Of a stretch of 64,000 nt of DNA, positions 1 through 12,900 are shown one piece after another. The notes under the pieces are model-generated. The model ran no database searches. It worked only from the letters and a program-made list of their open reading frames with translations, and was not told the DNA's origin. Numbering within the stretch: position 1 is the stretch's first letter; every line of letters starts with the position of its first letter. The stretch is taken from positions 48,616 to 112,615 of the forward strand of contig NMRA01000764.1 of the NCBI GenBank assembly GCA_002633005.1. Direction: 5' to 3'. A program made the translations under genes and the position numbers. Source of the stretch: Phoronis australis. Taxonomy: Eukaryota; Phoronida; Phoronidae.

Positions 1-105
1 GTGTTGTATGCAGGCAGTGCATAGTGTTGTATGCAGGCAGTGCATAGTGTTGTATGCAGGCAGTGCATAGTGTTGTATGCAGGCAGTGCATAGTGTTGTA
101 TGTTG
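1..105. repeat. 23-bp tandem repeat
   Basis: About 4.5 near-perfect copies of a unit containing TTGTATGCAGGCAGTGCATA. It lies in the dystrobrevin intron upstream of the first exon in the window. Confidence 0.95.
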
Positions 106-758
106 ATTTTGACTTGTTGAGCCTATTGAGTTGTCAGCTGATTACATGGTGACTGTGGATATTATGTATTATCAGCTGGTGATGGCTTTATGTTCATCAC
201 AGTCCATTTATTGACAACTGTCAATCAAGCTGCCTTCTTGTGTTTTAATTACAGTTTATTCAGATGTGTTTGATGAATTACACATTAATGAGTAGATATA
301 GATGATGCAGCTACAAGCCATTAACTGACCATCAGTCATTATATTCATGTGTCTAGTGTATACCATAAACACATTGCGGCTCTATCTTGTGTCAGGCTAA
401 TGCCTGCTCTTTCACTCCACACTTGAAGAATTGATTATGTATATTGTAGACTTCTTTTGGATCATCTGTTAGGAGTTGTCAGTTGCTATTTTATTGCTCA
501 GTTGTCAGGACTGGTCATGTATCGTCAAGGAAGTAGTCAGTGTGATCTCTCATCAACTGACATGTGTGGCAGCTCTACTCACTTTGTGTCCAACCGACGC
601 AAGTCTAGTGGTGCCCTTTATACACTCAGACCTGCGTCATCAGGGATGATCAGAGTGTTATCCATGCAGTCATCCGATTCCACTCACAGCTTACCCGAGT
701 TGGGCTGTGTTATGTTGGAGACAAGAATGAAACATGCAGAGACAATGTATTCTTTCAG
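106..758. other. Dystrobrevin intron sequence, nothing recognised
   Basis: A frame is open from 457 into the exon at 759, but its translation has no dystrobrevin similarity, and the preceding exon expected from the family is not found here. Confidence 0.5.
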
Positions 759-969
759 AGAGATCATGCGGGAGATCCAGCGCCTGAGACTAGAACAACA
801 AGAGGTTGGACCTTTCCCGGAGGTTGACGGCACACCTAACCCTACCCTGTTGGCAGAACTGAGGATGTTACGTCAGCGCAAAGATGAGTTAGAGACACGT
901 ATGTGCACATTACAAGAGAGCAGGAGAGCATTGATGGTGCAACTGGAAAGTTTGATGAAGTTGTTGAAG
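759..969 (+). CDS. DTNA: Dystrobrevin exon: C-terminal coiled coil
   Basis: The acceptor is ttctttcag at 750-758 and the donor is AAG|GTTAGT at 969/970. The first base completes a split codon (phase 2 in), and the exon ends in phase 0. It encodes leucine heptads with [15 protein letters not shown] at the start and [13 protein letters not shown] at the end. The reading frame stays open upstream to about 457, but that translation does not resemble dystrobrevin, so I place the start at the consensus acceptor. Confidence 0.9.
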
Positions 970-3900
970 GTTAGTTTTGCACTATCAATCTATTGCTTAC
1001 AAAGAATTTTCATTTGTTTTTTCTGTTTCACATATGTGGGAATGTATACGCATTAGGCTGAGTCATGCTGAGAGCTCCTTAAATGGAAAATTTGGGTCAT
1101 TTGGACTAGAGCTGTTCTTGTCTACAGTCATGTTTGTGACTTTTTTGTCTGGTAATCATCTGTCAGTGATTCTTTCAGACATGTGACTAATGAATGTATG
1201 CATGTTCCAAGGCGTCCATTGTATTTTGCATCTGATTTGTCTTAAACTTCCTGTTATTACTGTGGTCACAAACCTATGTGAACCAGATATTCATACCTCT
1301 GTCATCTCTGTCTGACATGCATAGCTACACCTTGTGCAGGATATGTGAAATTTGCCAAGTGTGTTTCTATGAATGTGACAAACAATGTGATGGAATTTCG
1401 GACAAATTCAGCTGTTGCTGTGCCACCTGGTGGCATTGCCAAGTACTTTGATGGTTCATTACCATTTTTGGCTCATGTTTGTGTTGAAGTTGTTTGATCT
1501 TTGAACATGTGTCAGTTTATGAGCCCCCAAGTGATAATTTTAATGTTTTGGTGCATTTTTGTGCTTGCCTCTCTATTCGCTAAACAATTGAAAGGATTGA
1601 TTTGAAACTTGAGACATACATGTTCCTGTTGACAAAAGCATGGCTAATCTTTATCTTTGGAAGAATACTACTATTGCCTCCTAATGGCAGGTTTTTTTTG
1701 CGCCAGTGTTTAATTCAGCAGATTAGATATTATCCATGAGAGAACAATTGCTTGCTCATTTCCGGACAGTTCTGTCTTGTGTGGTTTGTTCTCTAGAGTT
1801 AACACGTTTCATACCTCTCTGTCTGCTCACTTCTGGTCAGTTCTGTCTTGTGCTTTGTTCTCTCTGTGTGCATAGGTCTACTAAGTTCTCTGAATAATCA
1901 AGTGACTCTTTTCTGCATGCATGCATGCTCGCATTTTACTGCCGTTTGTTAGATAATCTGGGCTTCTTGTTCATATTTCATAGCTCCACTAGGCCTACGG
2001 TGTTTATCTAAATGCAAAGCTACTCATTATAATAAAACATAATCTAAACACGTATTCGTGTCACTTTCAGTGCTGTACATTTTGCCTCCATTGCTAGCGT
2101 ACGTATACACGCATAACACGAACAATTCCTTAGTCGCAAAATTATTATTAAATTGTAAGCAGTAACTTGAACGAAACAATGATGATATATTTAGTCGTAA
2201 TATACTTGTTCAAGACAAATAAACCCTCTTGGTAGTGTGTCCGGACAAACCTAAATTAAATCTTAAATGGTGTCCTAGTCAAATAGTGTACTAGTCAAGA
2301 TGATTCTAGCGATGAGAAAAGCCACTCAAAATAGATACAGTATTTTGTTCACTAAACGAGTGAGGATAGCAATTAACTGTAGACAAGGCAGGGAAACTCA
2401 CGCCTGGCTCAAGACGGGCTCGCTCTTCGTTCACGCCTAACTCAAGGTAAGCTCCGGGTACAGTCACGCTTAGGCTCACGCCAGCTGTCACGGTTGATTC
2501 ACGCCTCACTCTCCGGTCTGTCTCCGGTTAAGCTCTGGTCTGGCTAGGCGTGAGGTAGCCCGGACGAAGTCTAATAATTCAGTGGCTGTACTGTAGTGTT
2601 TTGGATTCTACGGAAATGGCCCAGATATGGGTACTTATCTGTCTAAGCGCTCAGATATGGTCACTTGCCTGTCTGGGCAGATATGGTTATTTTATTAAGT
2701 GACATATTGTCATTCATCTATGGTATCAGATATGGTCATTTACATTCTGGACAGATGTGGTCATTTATTTGTTGTAGCATATGCGGTCAATTAGTTGAAT
2801 GTCTAAACAAAGATAGTCTTTAATCTGCTTGGGAGTTTATTTTTGGTGATGTGATTTATGTTATTCTTGAACATTCGTCTAATTATAATCTTTTCATTAA
2901 TTTGTTTCTGGTGAGATATTTGTTGTGTCTATAATTATATATGTAGTTATGTCTCCAGTTATATCAATGTTTATAGTTATATGCCAGCCAATATTCTGTG
3001 ACTGTGAGAGATGTTAATACCCTGACTATTCTGTGACTGTGAGAGATGTTAATACCCTGACTGTCTTCAGGCCTTATTTTAACTTAGTGCTAATTACTGA
3101 GTAAACGGACAATATGGAGAGATTAAAACTGGCCAACGGAAATGACAGGTTTAATCAATAGTGTTATGTGAAGAATTGACAGATTATTCTCTGTAGAATG
3201 TTGTTATGTGACTAGTAGTTAGATGTGAACAGTGCCTCTGAGTGTAGATAGCATGAAGTGAAATAGATAATTTGATCTAATGACTTTCTGTTTTATGTTT
3301 TGCCAATTTTTTAAGGGATGATGTTTATGTGTGAAACTAACGTTTAAGTCAGAGACCATTGTGCCCCACTTTCTCCATCTTTATGCGCCCACATATTTAT
3401 ATGCGGGCGCAGTATGCCATCATCTCCGTCCATTCGACGTCCGCTGCTCTATTTCCGAAACTGTTTAACGTATGTTCATGAAATTTTGCATATTATTGTG
3501 CGTTCCCTTCATGGATGGGACGGCATGAGCGAACATGCAGACACATGTGACTACTCATTTGGCCCTTGTGGCAATTTTAGTTTTTTACGCTTACCTCTGT
3601 ATCTTCAAAGGTCCTCAATTTGTTTTCATATAATTTGGCATATAGGCATATAATAGTGAGATGATGGCATCCTGTCGTTTTCGGATGGATTTGACGTACT
3701 TTGCGCCACCTAGTTGCCATTTTTTACTGTTTTCGAGCCTGTTTTTTGATGTCCACCCCTGTATCAACCAAACCGCTCTTAGGATGATTGTGAAAATTGG
3801 CATGTATGTTCTTACTATGAAGAGAACGACTCATGATGATTTTCTGACGACTTCGACTACTGCGATGCCTCCTGGTGGCAGTTTTGTTTTGTTGTGCCCA

Positions 3901-6900
3901 TGGCTATATATACTAAACCATTAGCAAGTGTATTCATATGATGTTGACAACAGACGACTATGACTTTCAGACAGATCTATCTACCGGTGTGCCCCCTTGT
4001 GACAATTTTAGTTTTTTACATTGACCTCAATATCTTCAAACTTCTTTTTCGGATTTTAATAAAATTTGGAATATAGGCATCTATTAGTGAGATGACACTA
4101 TCCTCCAATTTTTGAAAGGAATCGAGGTATTTTGCGCTACCTAGTGACCATTTTTGCTGTTTTGAGTCCACCCTCTATCAACCAAACCATTCTAACGATG
4201 ATTTTGAAAATTGGCGCATATGTTCTTAATGTGAAGAGGACAACCTTTTGCAAGATCTTTATTAAATTTAGTAAGCGTATTTATATGAAGCTAACAACAG
4301 ACAACAACGACTTTTAGTCAGATCCAGCAAATGGTGTGCACCCTAGAGCCAATTTCATTTTCTCTCCGTTTTCTTTTGTTTCTCTGAAGTTCCTTTACAG
4401 ATTTTTATGAAATTTGGTAAGTAGCTTTCTATTGAAGAAGCGATAGCACATTCCTGTTTTCGGGTAGATTGGATGTTTTTGCGCCATCTAGTGGCCACTT
4501 TTATGATACAAATAAACAATCCTAGAAGTACCCCGTTAGCAGTGCATTCGTGGGCGCATTTCAATGCTTTGCGTTGCTCTTGTTATAACAACAACAGAAT
4601 TTCTGGTTCATCAAAGATCGTTAAAAATTAATTCACTTAAAATACCCCAAGGCTGATCTACGACTGTCTTTGTAAATGCATTTCTCACTCACACTGGGAT
4701 AAATCGCACAATATGTCTGTGTCACAAATTCTTAAAAGAACGGAAAGTCACACTTTTAAATTACTATTTGAACACTTTTTCAAACGGACAACAACAGTTA
4801 AAGCAAGAAGGAAAAACAGCATTCTGAGATAATTTGTCCAAGCTATTGTTGTGGTACTGGACTCAGTGTAACTCTAGTGGGTTCAGTGAATAATTAGCAA
4901 ATATCCGTGTCTACTCAATTGCACATACCCCTGGCTATGTATAGCACACACCTCTGACTTATCTGTATAACACACAACCCTGACTTATACAGCACACAAC
5001 CCTGACTTATATAACGCACAACCCTGACTTATATAGCACACACCTCTGACTTATATAGCACACACCTCTGACTTATAAAGCACACACCTCTGACTTATAT
5101 AGCATACACACCTGACTTATATAGCACACACCCCTGACTTATGTAGCACACACCCCTGACTTATGTAGCACACACCTCTGACTTATGTAGCACACAACCC
5201 TGACTTATATAGCACACAACGTGACTTATATAGCACACAACCCTGACTTATTGGCCGCAGCTACAGTCTAACTCATGCAGCATCAGAAGGGCTGTGACTA
5301 CAGTCTGATATTGTGTATACTCCAGTATGTTGATGACATAGCGCTGATTACTGACACCAAACACAATCTTCAAAATTATGTTGGATACTTTGCTCCAATG
5401 GTGCACCAAGCGGAGAATGGCAGTAATTGAAGAAAATACAACATTGTTCGCTATAGGCCTAAGTCTCATGCATTGGTGTGTTTTAACTTTGCCTTTGGAA
5501 ACCTTACATTATGTAAGAAGAATAAGTATAATATTGGGTATGTTTTTAGAAGAACATTTAGATTTTGCATTTACATTGTTTTGACTGAGACTGCAGGGAG
5601 GGCTGTCGGGGATTGATTTCTGAATTCCAGTGCTTAAAGGGCTTGGGTTATCAAATTTACAAAAAAAAACTATTCAACTTATGCATCTGTCCTATCCTTG
5701 ATTATTGTACGGGAGTATGGGGCCTGGGGCCGTAATCAGCATAGTAAATGTGATGCAATACAAAATAGGTATCAACGCTGTTTTCTAGGAGTCCAAAGAT
5801 TTGCACCAAATGTAGGCGTTCAAGGTAGACATGGCCTGGTACAATTTTGCCTTGCGAAGAAAAATTCAAATGGAATAGACTATAGAGGATAGTAGAGTTA
5901 CTAAGGCGATTGTTCTTTGTGGTTATCAGTTGCAACAAAAAAAACTGGTCTTCAGAATTAAAATGCATTCTTTGTAAAGACCTGCAAGCTGAAAACACTT
6001 TTGGAGTAAGTTCTCTTTTGATACACAAATTGCGAGCAATATTCTTCAAAGGCATTTCAGGCTGACACCTGGTCAGACCTGATCCAAACAGTGCCCAAAT
6101 TGAGAATGCTAAAAACTTTTTAAAATGCTTTTGAAACGGAACTGTACATTTAAATCTTCCACTAAGACCAATATTTGCGATCATTTCTTGATCAGTTTCG
6201 CTTTGGAATCACTCCTCTCAGAGTAGAAACGAGATGGTTTATAGGTTTAAAAGAACTTGGAGGACAGACTTTGATATATGTCACTCGAGACAAGTTGAAG
6301 ATGAGAGTCACAATGACTGAGGTTACAGTCTAACTGTGTCAAATTGACTGTGATTATTGTCGAACTGTACAGTGCCACATTGACTGTGACTATAGTCTAC
6401 ACAATCTCAATCTGTAAGATTGAAACTTCAAATGTGACAAACAACTGAAACATGTTTCCCTCTGTAATTATTCCATAAACATGGTTTTGATTACATTCAG
6501 TATGCATCACATTCAGCTCATAAATCTATTTTGGATCACAATTATTGATTTATTTACAATCTTCTAAGACGTACTTATATTTGACAGGTTTTAACAACAC
6601 TGGTTTATTATAGCAGGAAGATTTAGTGACAATATGTTCTTCCTGTTGTCAGCATGTTGTTCATCATATTGAGGTTCACTGAACTCGTAGTTCTTGTTTA
6701 TTATAGCATCAAAGCAAAGTGGCAATAAATAGTCTTCTTGTTGCTTTTTGTAACCTCGAAGCTGGGTGAAAGTATAAACTTGTTGTTTATTATAACCTCA
6801 ACCTCGGGTTGGACTACCACTTCGCCTTGTAATGGAAATTTCTTTGTCACATTCACACCTGTAGAGTGCCTTGAGAAGTTTTCATCAAATTTAACATTGA

Positions 6901-9900
6901 TATCATTTTCATCAAATTTAACATTGATATAGTTTTCATCAAATTTAACATTGATATAGTTTTCATCAAATTTAACATTGATATAGTTTTCATCAAATTT
7001 AACATTGATATAGTTTTCATCAAATTTAACATTGATATAGTTTTCATCAAGTTTAACATTGATATAGTTTTCATCAAGTTTAACATTGATATAGTTTTCA
7101 TCAAGTTTAACATTGATATAGTTTTCATTTTGGAAGACGACGATGTGCACCCATTTCCATATGGATTTGGTTTCATTTTTGTAATCCTTAAATAAACAGA
7201 CCAAGAAGTTTACCGTTTGCTCCAAGTTGCTCTTGTTTACGTTCAGTACTGGCCACAGTTTTAAAATAACCGCAGTCATAAAGAAGTCATTATAAAATAC
7301 CCCCTTGGATGATGTTGTCTAATTCCCTCAGACAGTTATCAAAAAATCTTGACAGGTTCACTTTGATTCACGGAATGCTTACCAGACTTGCTTCATCCTG
7401 AAGCTACGATAACCTTTGTCTGCCTCTAAATCAAATTCTTGTCTTCTATAATGAAGTTAATTGTGATTGCAGATATTTTGAAATGTGTAATCATAGTTAT
7501 GTGTATACTCTGACTTATACCAGTGCTTGTTCTTTCCAGAGCCAAGAGAGGTCACCACGCTCAACTCCCAGCAGCCCCAGATCCAAAGTGCCAATGTCAC
7601 CTCCACATTCCATTACACGTAATGTCACCATCAGTCCCACTACACCTGGTCAAGATTCGTTATCAGGTAACTTTTCTAGTCCCACTACACCTGGTCAAGA
7701 TTCGTTATCTGGTAACTTTTCTAGTCCCACTACACCTGGTCAAGATTCGTTATCAGGTAACTTTTCTAGTCCCACTACACCTGGTCAAGATTCGTTATCA
7801 GGTAACTTTTCTAGTCCCACTACACCTGGTCAAGATTCCTTATCAGGTAACTTTTCTAGTCCCACTACACCTGGTCAAGATTCGTTATCAGGTAACTTTT
7901 CTAGTCACCAATTTTGTGCTGTGAATAAATCACATTTTTCCACCCAGTGTGATGTCAAAAGTGTCATTACCAAACCTGTACACAAAGTGAAAACACTCTT
8001 ATTCACAACTAGCTTGTACCCCTCTTTATATGTTCACTAGTGCTATAAGCTGGTAGTTTACTTTGTCTCATCTTGGAATTACCTGCACTATCGACACACG
8101 TCAAGTGAACAGCTGATATTTTGTTTTGATGAAAAAGAACCTTGGGCAAAAAGATTTCTTTTAATAAATAGATGACAACTTTATATTTTTTGCGCCCACA
8201 TATTTATGTAAGTGGGTGCGTGTTGCTATCATCTCTGTCTGGACCTCCTAAACCCATCACGGGATCATAAAGAGATTTGGCAGATGGGTTCCTATGAAGC
8301 CGATGAGAGACCATGGCGAGTTTCAAACCAAACCGCTCTGCCCTCTAATGGCAATTTTTGTTAATTATATTTGCTTCTGTATCTGGAGTTGCTTGATGTA
8401 TTTTCATGAAATTTAGCGAATTGGTTCTTAAGTACGGAGGCGATGATGCCTTTCCATTTTCGCATGGATTTAACATATTTTGTACCGCCTGGTGGCAAAT
8501 TAACACTTATTGAGTATGTTTCTGATGACTACCTTTCTATCTGCCTAATCGCTCAAAGGATCATGAAAATTGGCAGATGTGTTCCTGGTGAGAAGAATGC
8601 ATTTGACATGAATTTTTGGTTTGGACGGGTTTGACTATTGTGGAGACCCCTAGTGGCAATTGTTTATTTGTATCCAAGGCTGTATCTCCTGAAGGCTCTG
8701 GAGGATCTTCGTAAAATTTGGCCTATGTGTTCCTATGGAGATGGTAACAGATGGTGACAAGTTTCAGACCAATTGGAATTCACCTGTGCCCCCTAGTGGC
8801 AGTTTTATTTTTACATTTGCCTCTGTATCTATGGAGTTCATTGGAGGATTTTTCTGAATTAGTTACTCATAGGTTTCTACTAATAAAGGCAACAACTATG
8901 GCTTCTGTTTTTGGTCAAATTAAACATATTTTGTGCCACCTAGTGGCCATCTCTATTATTTGGAGTTCGTTTTTCATACCCACCTCTTCATCTGCCAAAC
9001 TTCTCAAAGGATCTTTATGAATCGTAGCAGTTGGGTTCCTGGCGAGAAGACTATGGTCGTCATTGATTCTTGGACGATTTGAGATTTGTGGCGTCCCCTA
9101 GTGGTGGTTTTGTATTTTTTGTTACCATTGCTGCAGCTTTTGATTCCTTTCAATAATGTTTGTGAACTTTTGCCGGTGTTTTCCTGTAGATGTGACAATG
9201 GCTGCCCATGACTTTGGATGACTCTGACTTCTGCTACTTTTTATTTTTGTCTCCGCATCAATGTTTTGTCTATAAATTTTTAATAAAATGATTTTCTATA
9301 ATGAAGATGACAGCATCTTTTCAAATTGGGATTTGATGTACACTACGCCACCTGATGGCCATGTTGATTATTATTTATCTGCTTTTTCTCATCTGATTTG
9401 CCAAACTGCTTAGAGGATCGCTATGAAAATTGGCAGATGTGTTGCTACTGACATAAATATGACTAGCGTGGATTGTCAGATGGATCCAGCTACTGTGGTG
9501 CTCCCTAGTGACATTTTTGCATCTGCGACTGTATCTACTAAATGTCTAGTAAGATCACAATTTGACAAGTCTACTTCTGTCAACAACAGGTTGACGGATT
9601 CGGCTACTGCTGTGCCTCCTAATGGCATTTTTTTATATCTGCCTCTGTATTTTTGTGTTTCCCTGATGAGTTCTCATGAAATTTGACAAATAGTTTCTAT
9701 TAGAGAGATGACCTCTTCGCAAGAATTTGACATATTTAGTGCAATCTAATGGCCATTTTTATGAAGCACACTGCTTGCGTTACAGTTGTAAGCATATTGC
9801 AACTTTTTGCATTGCTCTTATCGAATGGATTAGACATTCAATTAATGTTCTCCCATTTACAACAGCTTGGTTGAGGTTAATTTTTTATTGTGGTCCTCGT

Positions 9901-12900
9901 CTAACTATAGCAAAACTCTCTTGCAAGATCTTTGTGAAACTTATTTCAATCTGATCAAACTGCCATGGTGCATCAAAGTAGCATTTCTATTTTTGAACTG
10001 TGTTTGCAGCTGTATCTACAGAGTTTCTGAAATTTTGCAAATCGGTTTCTTTGAGTTCATTTTTAGATAACTTTGTGGCAATTTTGCTTTTGTCTTGTTC
10101 TCAGTATCTTCCAAGTTCCTTGATGCGTCCTTATGTCACTTCATCAACTGTTGTAGCATTAACAAACATCAGTATTGTAAAGTGTCTTCAATGGATATTG
10201 TGTCATTAAGTTTGGTGTGTTTTTTCCTTCTGAACTTAGTCAAAGTTGCATCCGTGTTGACACCAATAGTATGTTGAATTCAGTAAACTCCTGTTTCACC
10301 AATGTGGATACTCTTCCATATCTTTTCTTGGTAAAGAAAATAGTGCAGGTATACTAGTACACGTTGCATCAGATGTGCACAGGCCACTCAGTTATGGCCC
10401 GTTGTATCAGACATATGAAACCCATGTACACGTACTAGACATAATTATGCACATAGTAGCTGAGAAGCTGGGACCTCACTCAAGCAGTGGGGTCCAGTGG
10501 GATTTGCACCCACCACTTTGTGTTCAGGACTCAAACACTCAACCCACATTGTATAGGAGGCTGGCCCTAAAAACACTGGATCACACTGATACCTTGTGTA
10601 TAGTAGACAGGCACTCAACCCACTAAACTACAGTGCCATCTTCTGCACATTGCTATATCTATAAGATTGTTTTGGAACAGTACCTCACAAATTTTCTTGT
10701 TTTCCATACTTTGACCTAAGTCACCACATTTTATTTGCTATTTACCACTTTTACCTTCTGATATGGCTTTATTATAATGTCCTTAAGTTGGTTTTTACTA
10801 GACTAACTGATGAGAATTGAAGAGGATATAATCAGTAATCTCCTATTCCTCATACTCTGACTGCTACAATTTGAGTTAAGTGCTTGTTTGAACCAACTAG
10901 CTGGTTTAATTTCCATTTATTTAATAGCGCTGTTATGTTCTAAAATTGGATCAAAGGAATTAATTACACTTCATCTCTGTTGTTATAATATGAAGGAATT
11001 ATGTCATCAACTGTTCAGTTGTGGCTTGTATAAGTTCTTCAGCGACTTGACCTATGGGTTATGCTTAGCTCTTCTTTTCAAAATTATGTCCCACAAATGG
11101 CTGGTCTAATTCAAAGGAAACTTTCAGATACTGAGATTTTTCAGTTTTGCATCATTTGGTATTGAAAATTGAGACTTCAATGTTTTAAAGGACAAAATAT
11201 AAACCAAAAAGATAATTTAGAAGAGAGACTGAGTGTTTTCGTGATTTCATTGTGAGCATCTACCGTGCATCATAAGAAGTTTGTTCAGTATTATTTGTAC
11301 CATTTTTGCTACGATTGTACCTTTTTTGGTACATTTTGCTAAAAAGCAATTGGTCGTGTGATAGCAAAGTTAACGCTTATAAAATGCATAAACTTGCTAA
11401 TGAGTAACTCATAAATTAAATCTTGCTTAAATGGCATAAATGTTAATTTTTGATGGAAATGTTAATTTTTGATGGAAATGTTAATTTTTCTGTGCTCGCA
11501 TATTTATAGACCCCTCAGAAGCACAACCTTTGTGGTGCATTTGTGGGCAAATTTCAATGCTCCGCATTGCTCTTGTTAGATGAAAATTCATGTTGTTTTG
11601 TTGTTTAATACCATTTGGTAAAAGCCTATTGTTACACTCATATTTCTCTTTTTTCTTTGACTTTTTGTATGGTTTTCATTAACCAACGCACTCATGTTGG
11701 CAGTTTGCTGACCGTGACCTCTGTGTGTCTCATAGTAAAACATTAACATGTTTACGTCATCAATTTGTGTCAAAGTAACACTTCTTGAGGGCCATGCTGG
11801 ATATTAGCCTTTGGCATGTTTTACATTTATTGTATTTTTATCCTCTTTAAATAAAGTTTATTATTATTATTATTGGTCTTAGTGGTGGTAATTAGTCTGC
11901 GTATTAGCTTTAAAGTTTGTGGCAGTTGTATATCATGGGTATTGTTAGCACAGAATAGGCCTTTTGAAATTGTCATGAAATGCCAGTAAGTGAAAGTAGT
12001 TCTTTGTGATCCCTTCTCTCAGTCATTCAATAGCGGAGTTGCACCGCCGCCATATTGGAAACGGGCCAGAATGTTGCACTGTGGTTAAGCCAGTAATCAA
12101 GTACGTTGGCAAGCCTGGGGGCGAACCGGCCACAGGGAGGTTATAGGTGTTGTGTGCCTGGCATGCTATAATACCAGTTAGCGAGATAAAGAATTTAGTT
12201 ACTACCTGTTTCCCAAGGATCAAGAACTGCATTAAACATGGGTCAGACACATCGATAGAGCTGGTATCAAAGGCCGACTTAGTGAATTCTTTCCGACTTC
12301 GTATCATAAAGTATGCAGCGCTCATTTTGAGGGCGGCAAGAAAACGTATCTTGGAAACTGCCCAACAATATTTCCGTTGAAAGAAACAGTAACAAATACC
12401 CCACAGCGGATGGTAGTGAAAAAAAAAAACTTGTTTTTGCTTGACCAGAACCAAGCCAACATGAGCAATTTTGAGGATAATGCCTCTGCACAATCACCTG
12501 TTCTGGGTCAACTCACTTAACGTATGCACACTATATGCATTAACGCGCTAAGATAAAGCATGCAGAATATTATTATTTACTTTCTACAAAATTGTGGTGC
12601 ATTGCTATCTAAATTCATTGTTAAATTACGATCATTTTTCAGAAAATTGTGCTGAAATCCCAGGGCGAAATCTCGCCGACAAATGCGTAGCTGCGGGTCT
12701 CGCAATCATCTCTAAGATTTTTAAATTCTTGTGGAGTCTGGATTAACTGCAGATTAAGTCCAAATCTCTGTAGGAGCACACATGTTGTTGGCACGTGACG
12801 TTTGTTTTGAAGTTTGACTGTGCTTGTCATCAGAGTTAATGTGATGTAGGTGTGCATTGTATCCAAAGAAATTAAGTCAAGCAGTCGAGCAGAGCGTGTC

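Noticed and set aside
457-758. Open frame upstream of the dystrobrevin exon as additional coding sequence
   Set aside because: A consensus acceptor at 757-758 sits exactly where the family similarity begins; the upstream translation is unrelated to dystrobrevin.
5702-6184. 160-codon minus-strand ORF
   Set aside because: Shadow of the decayed LINE polymerase on the + strand.
6701-7279. Minus-strand ORF of 192 codons with DENYINVKF repeats
   Set aside because: Produced by a 27-bp tandem repeat; no splice signals or conserved flanks support a protein.
10497-10635. Functional tRNA gene
   Set aside because: Only A- and B-box-like segments survive, spaced too far apart and without a cloverleaf; fits a SINE.
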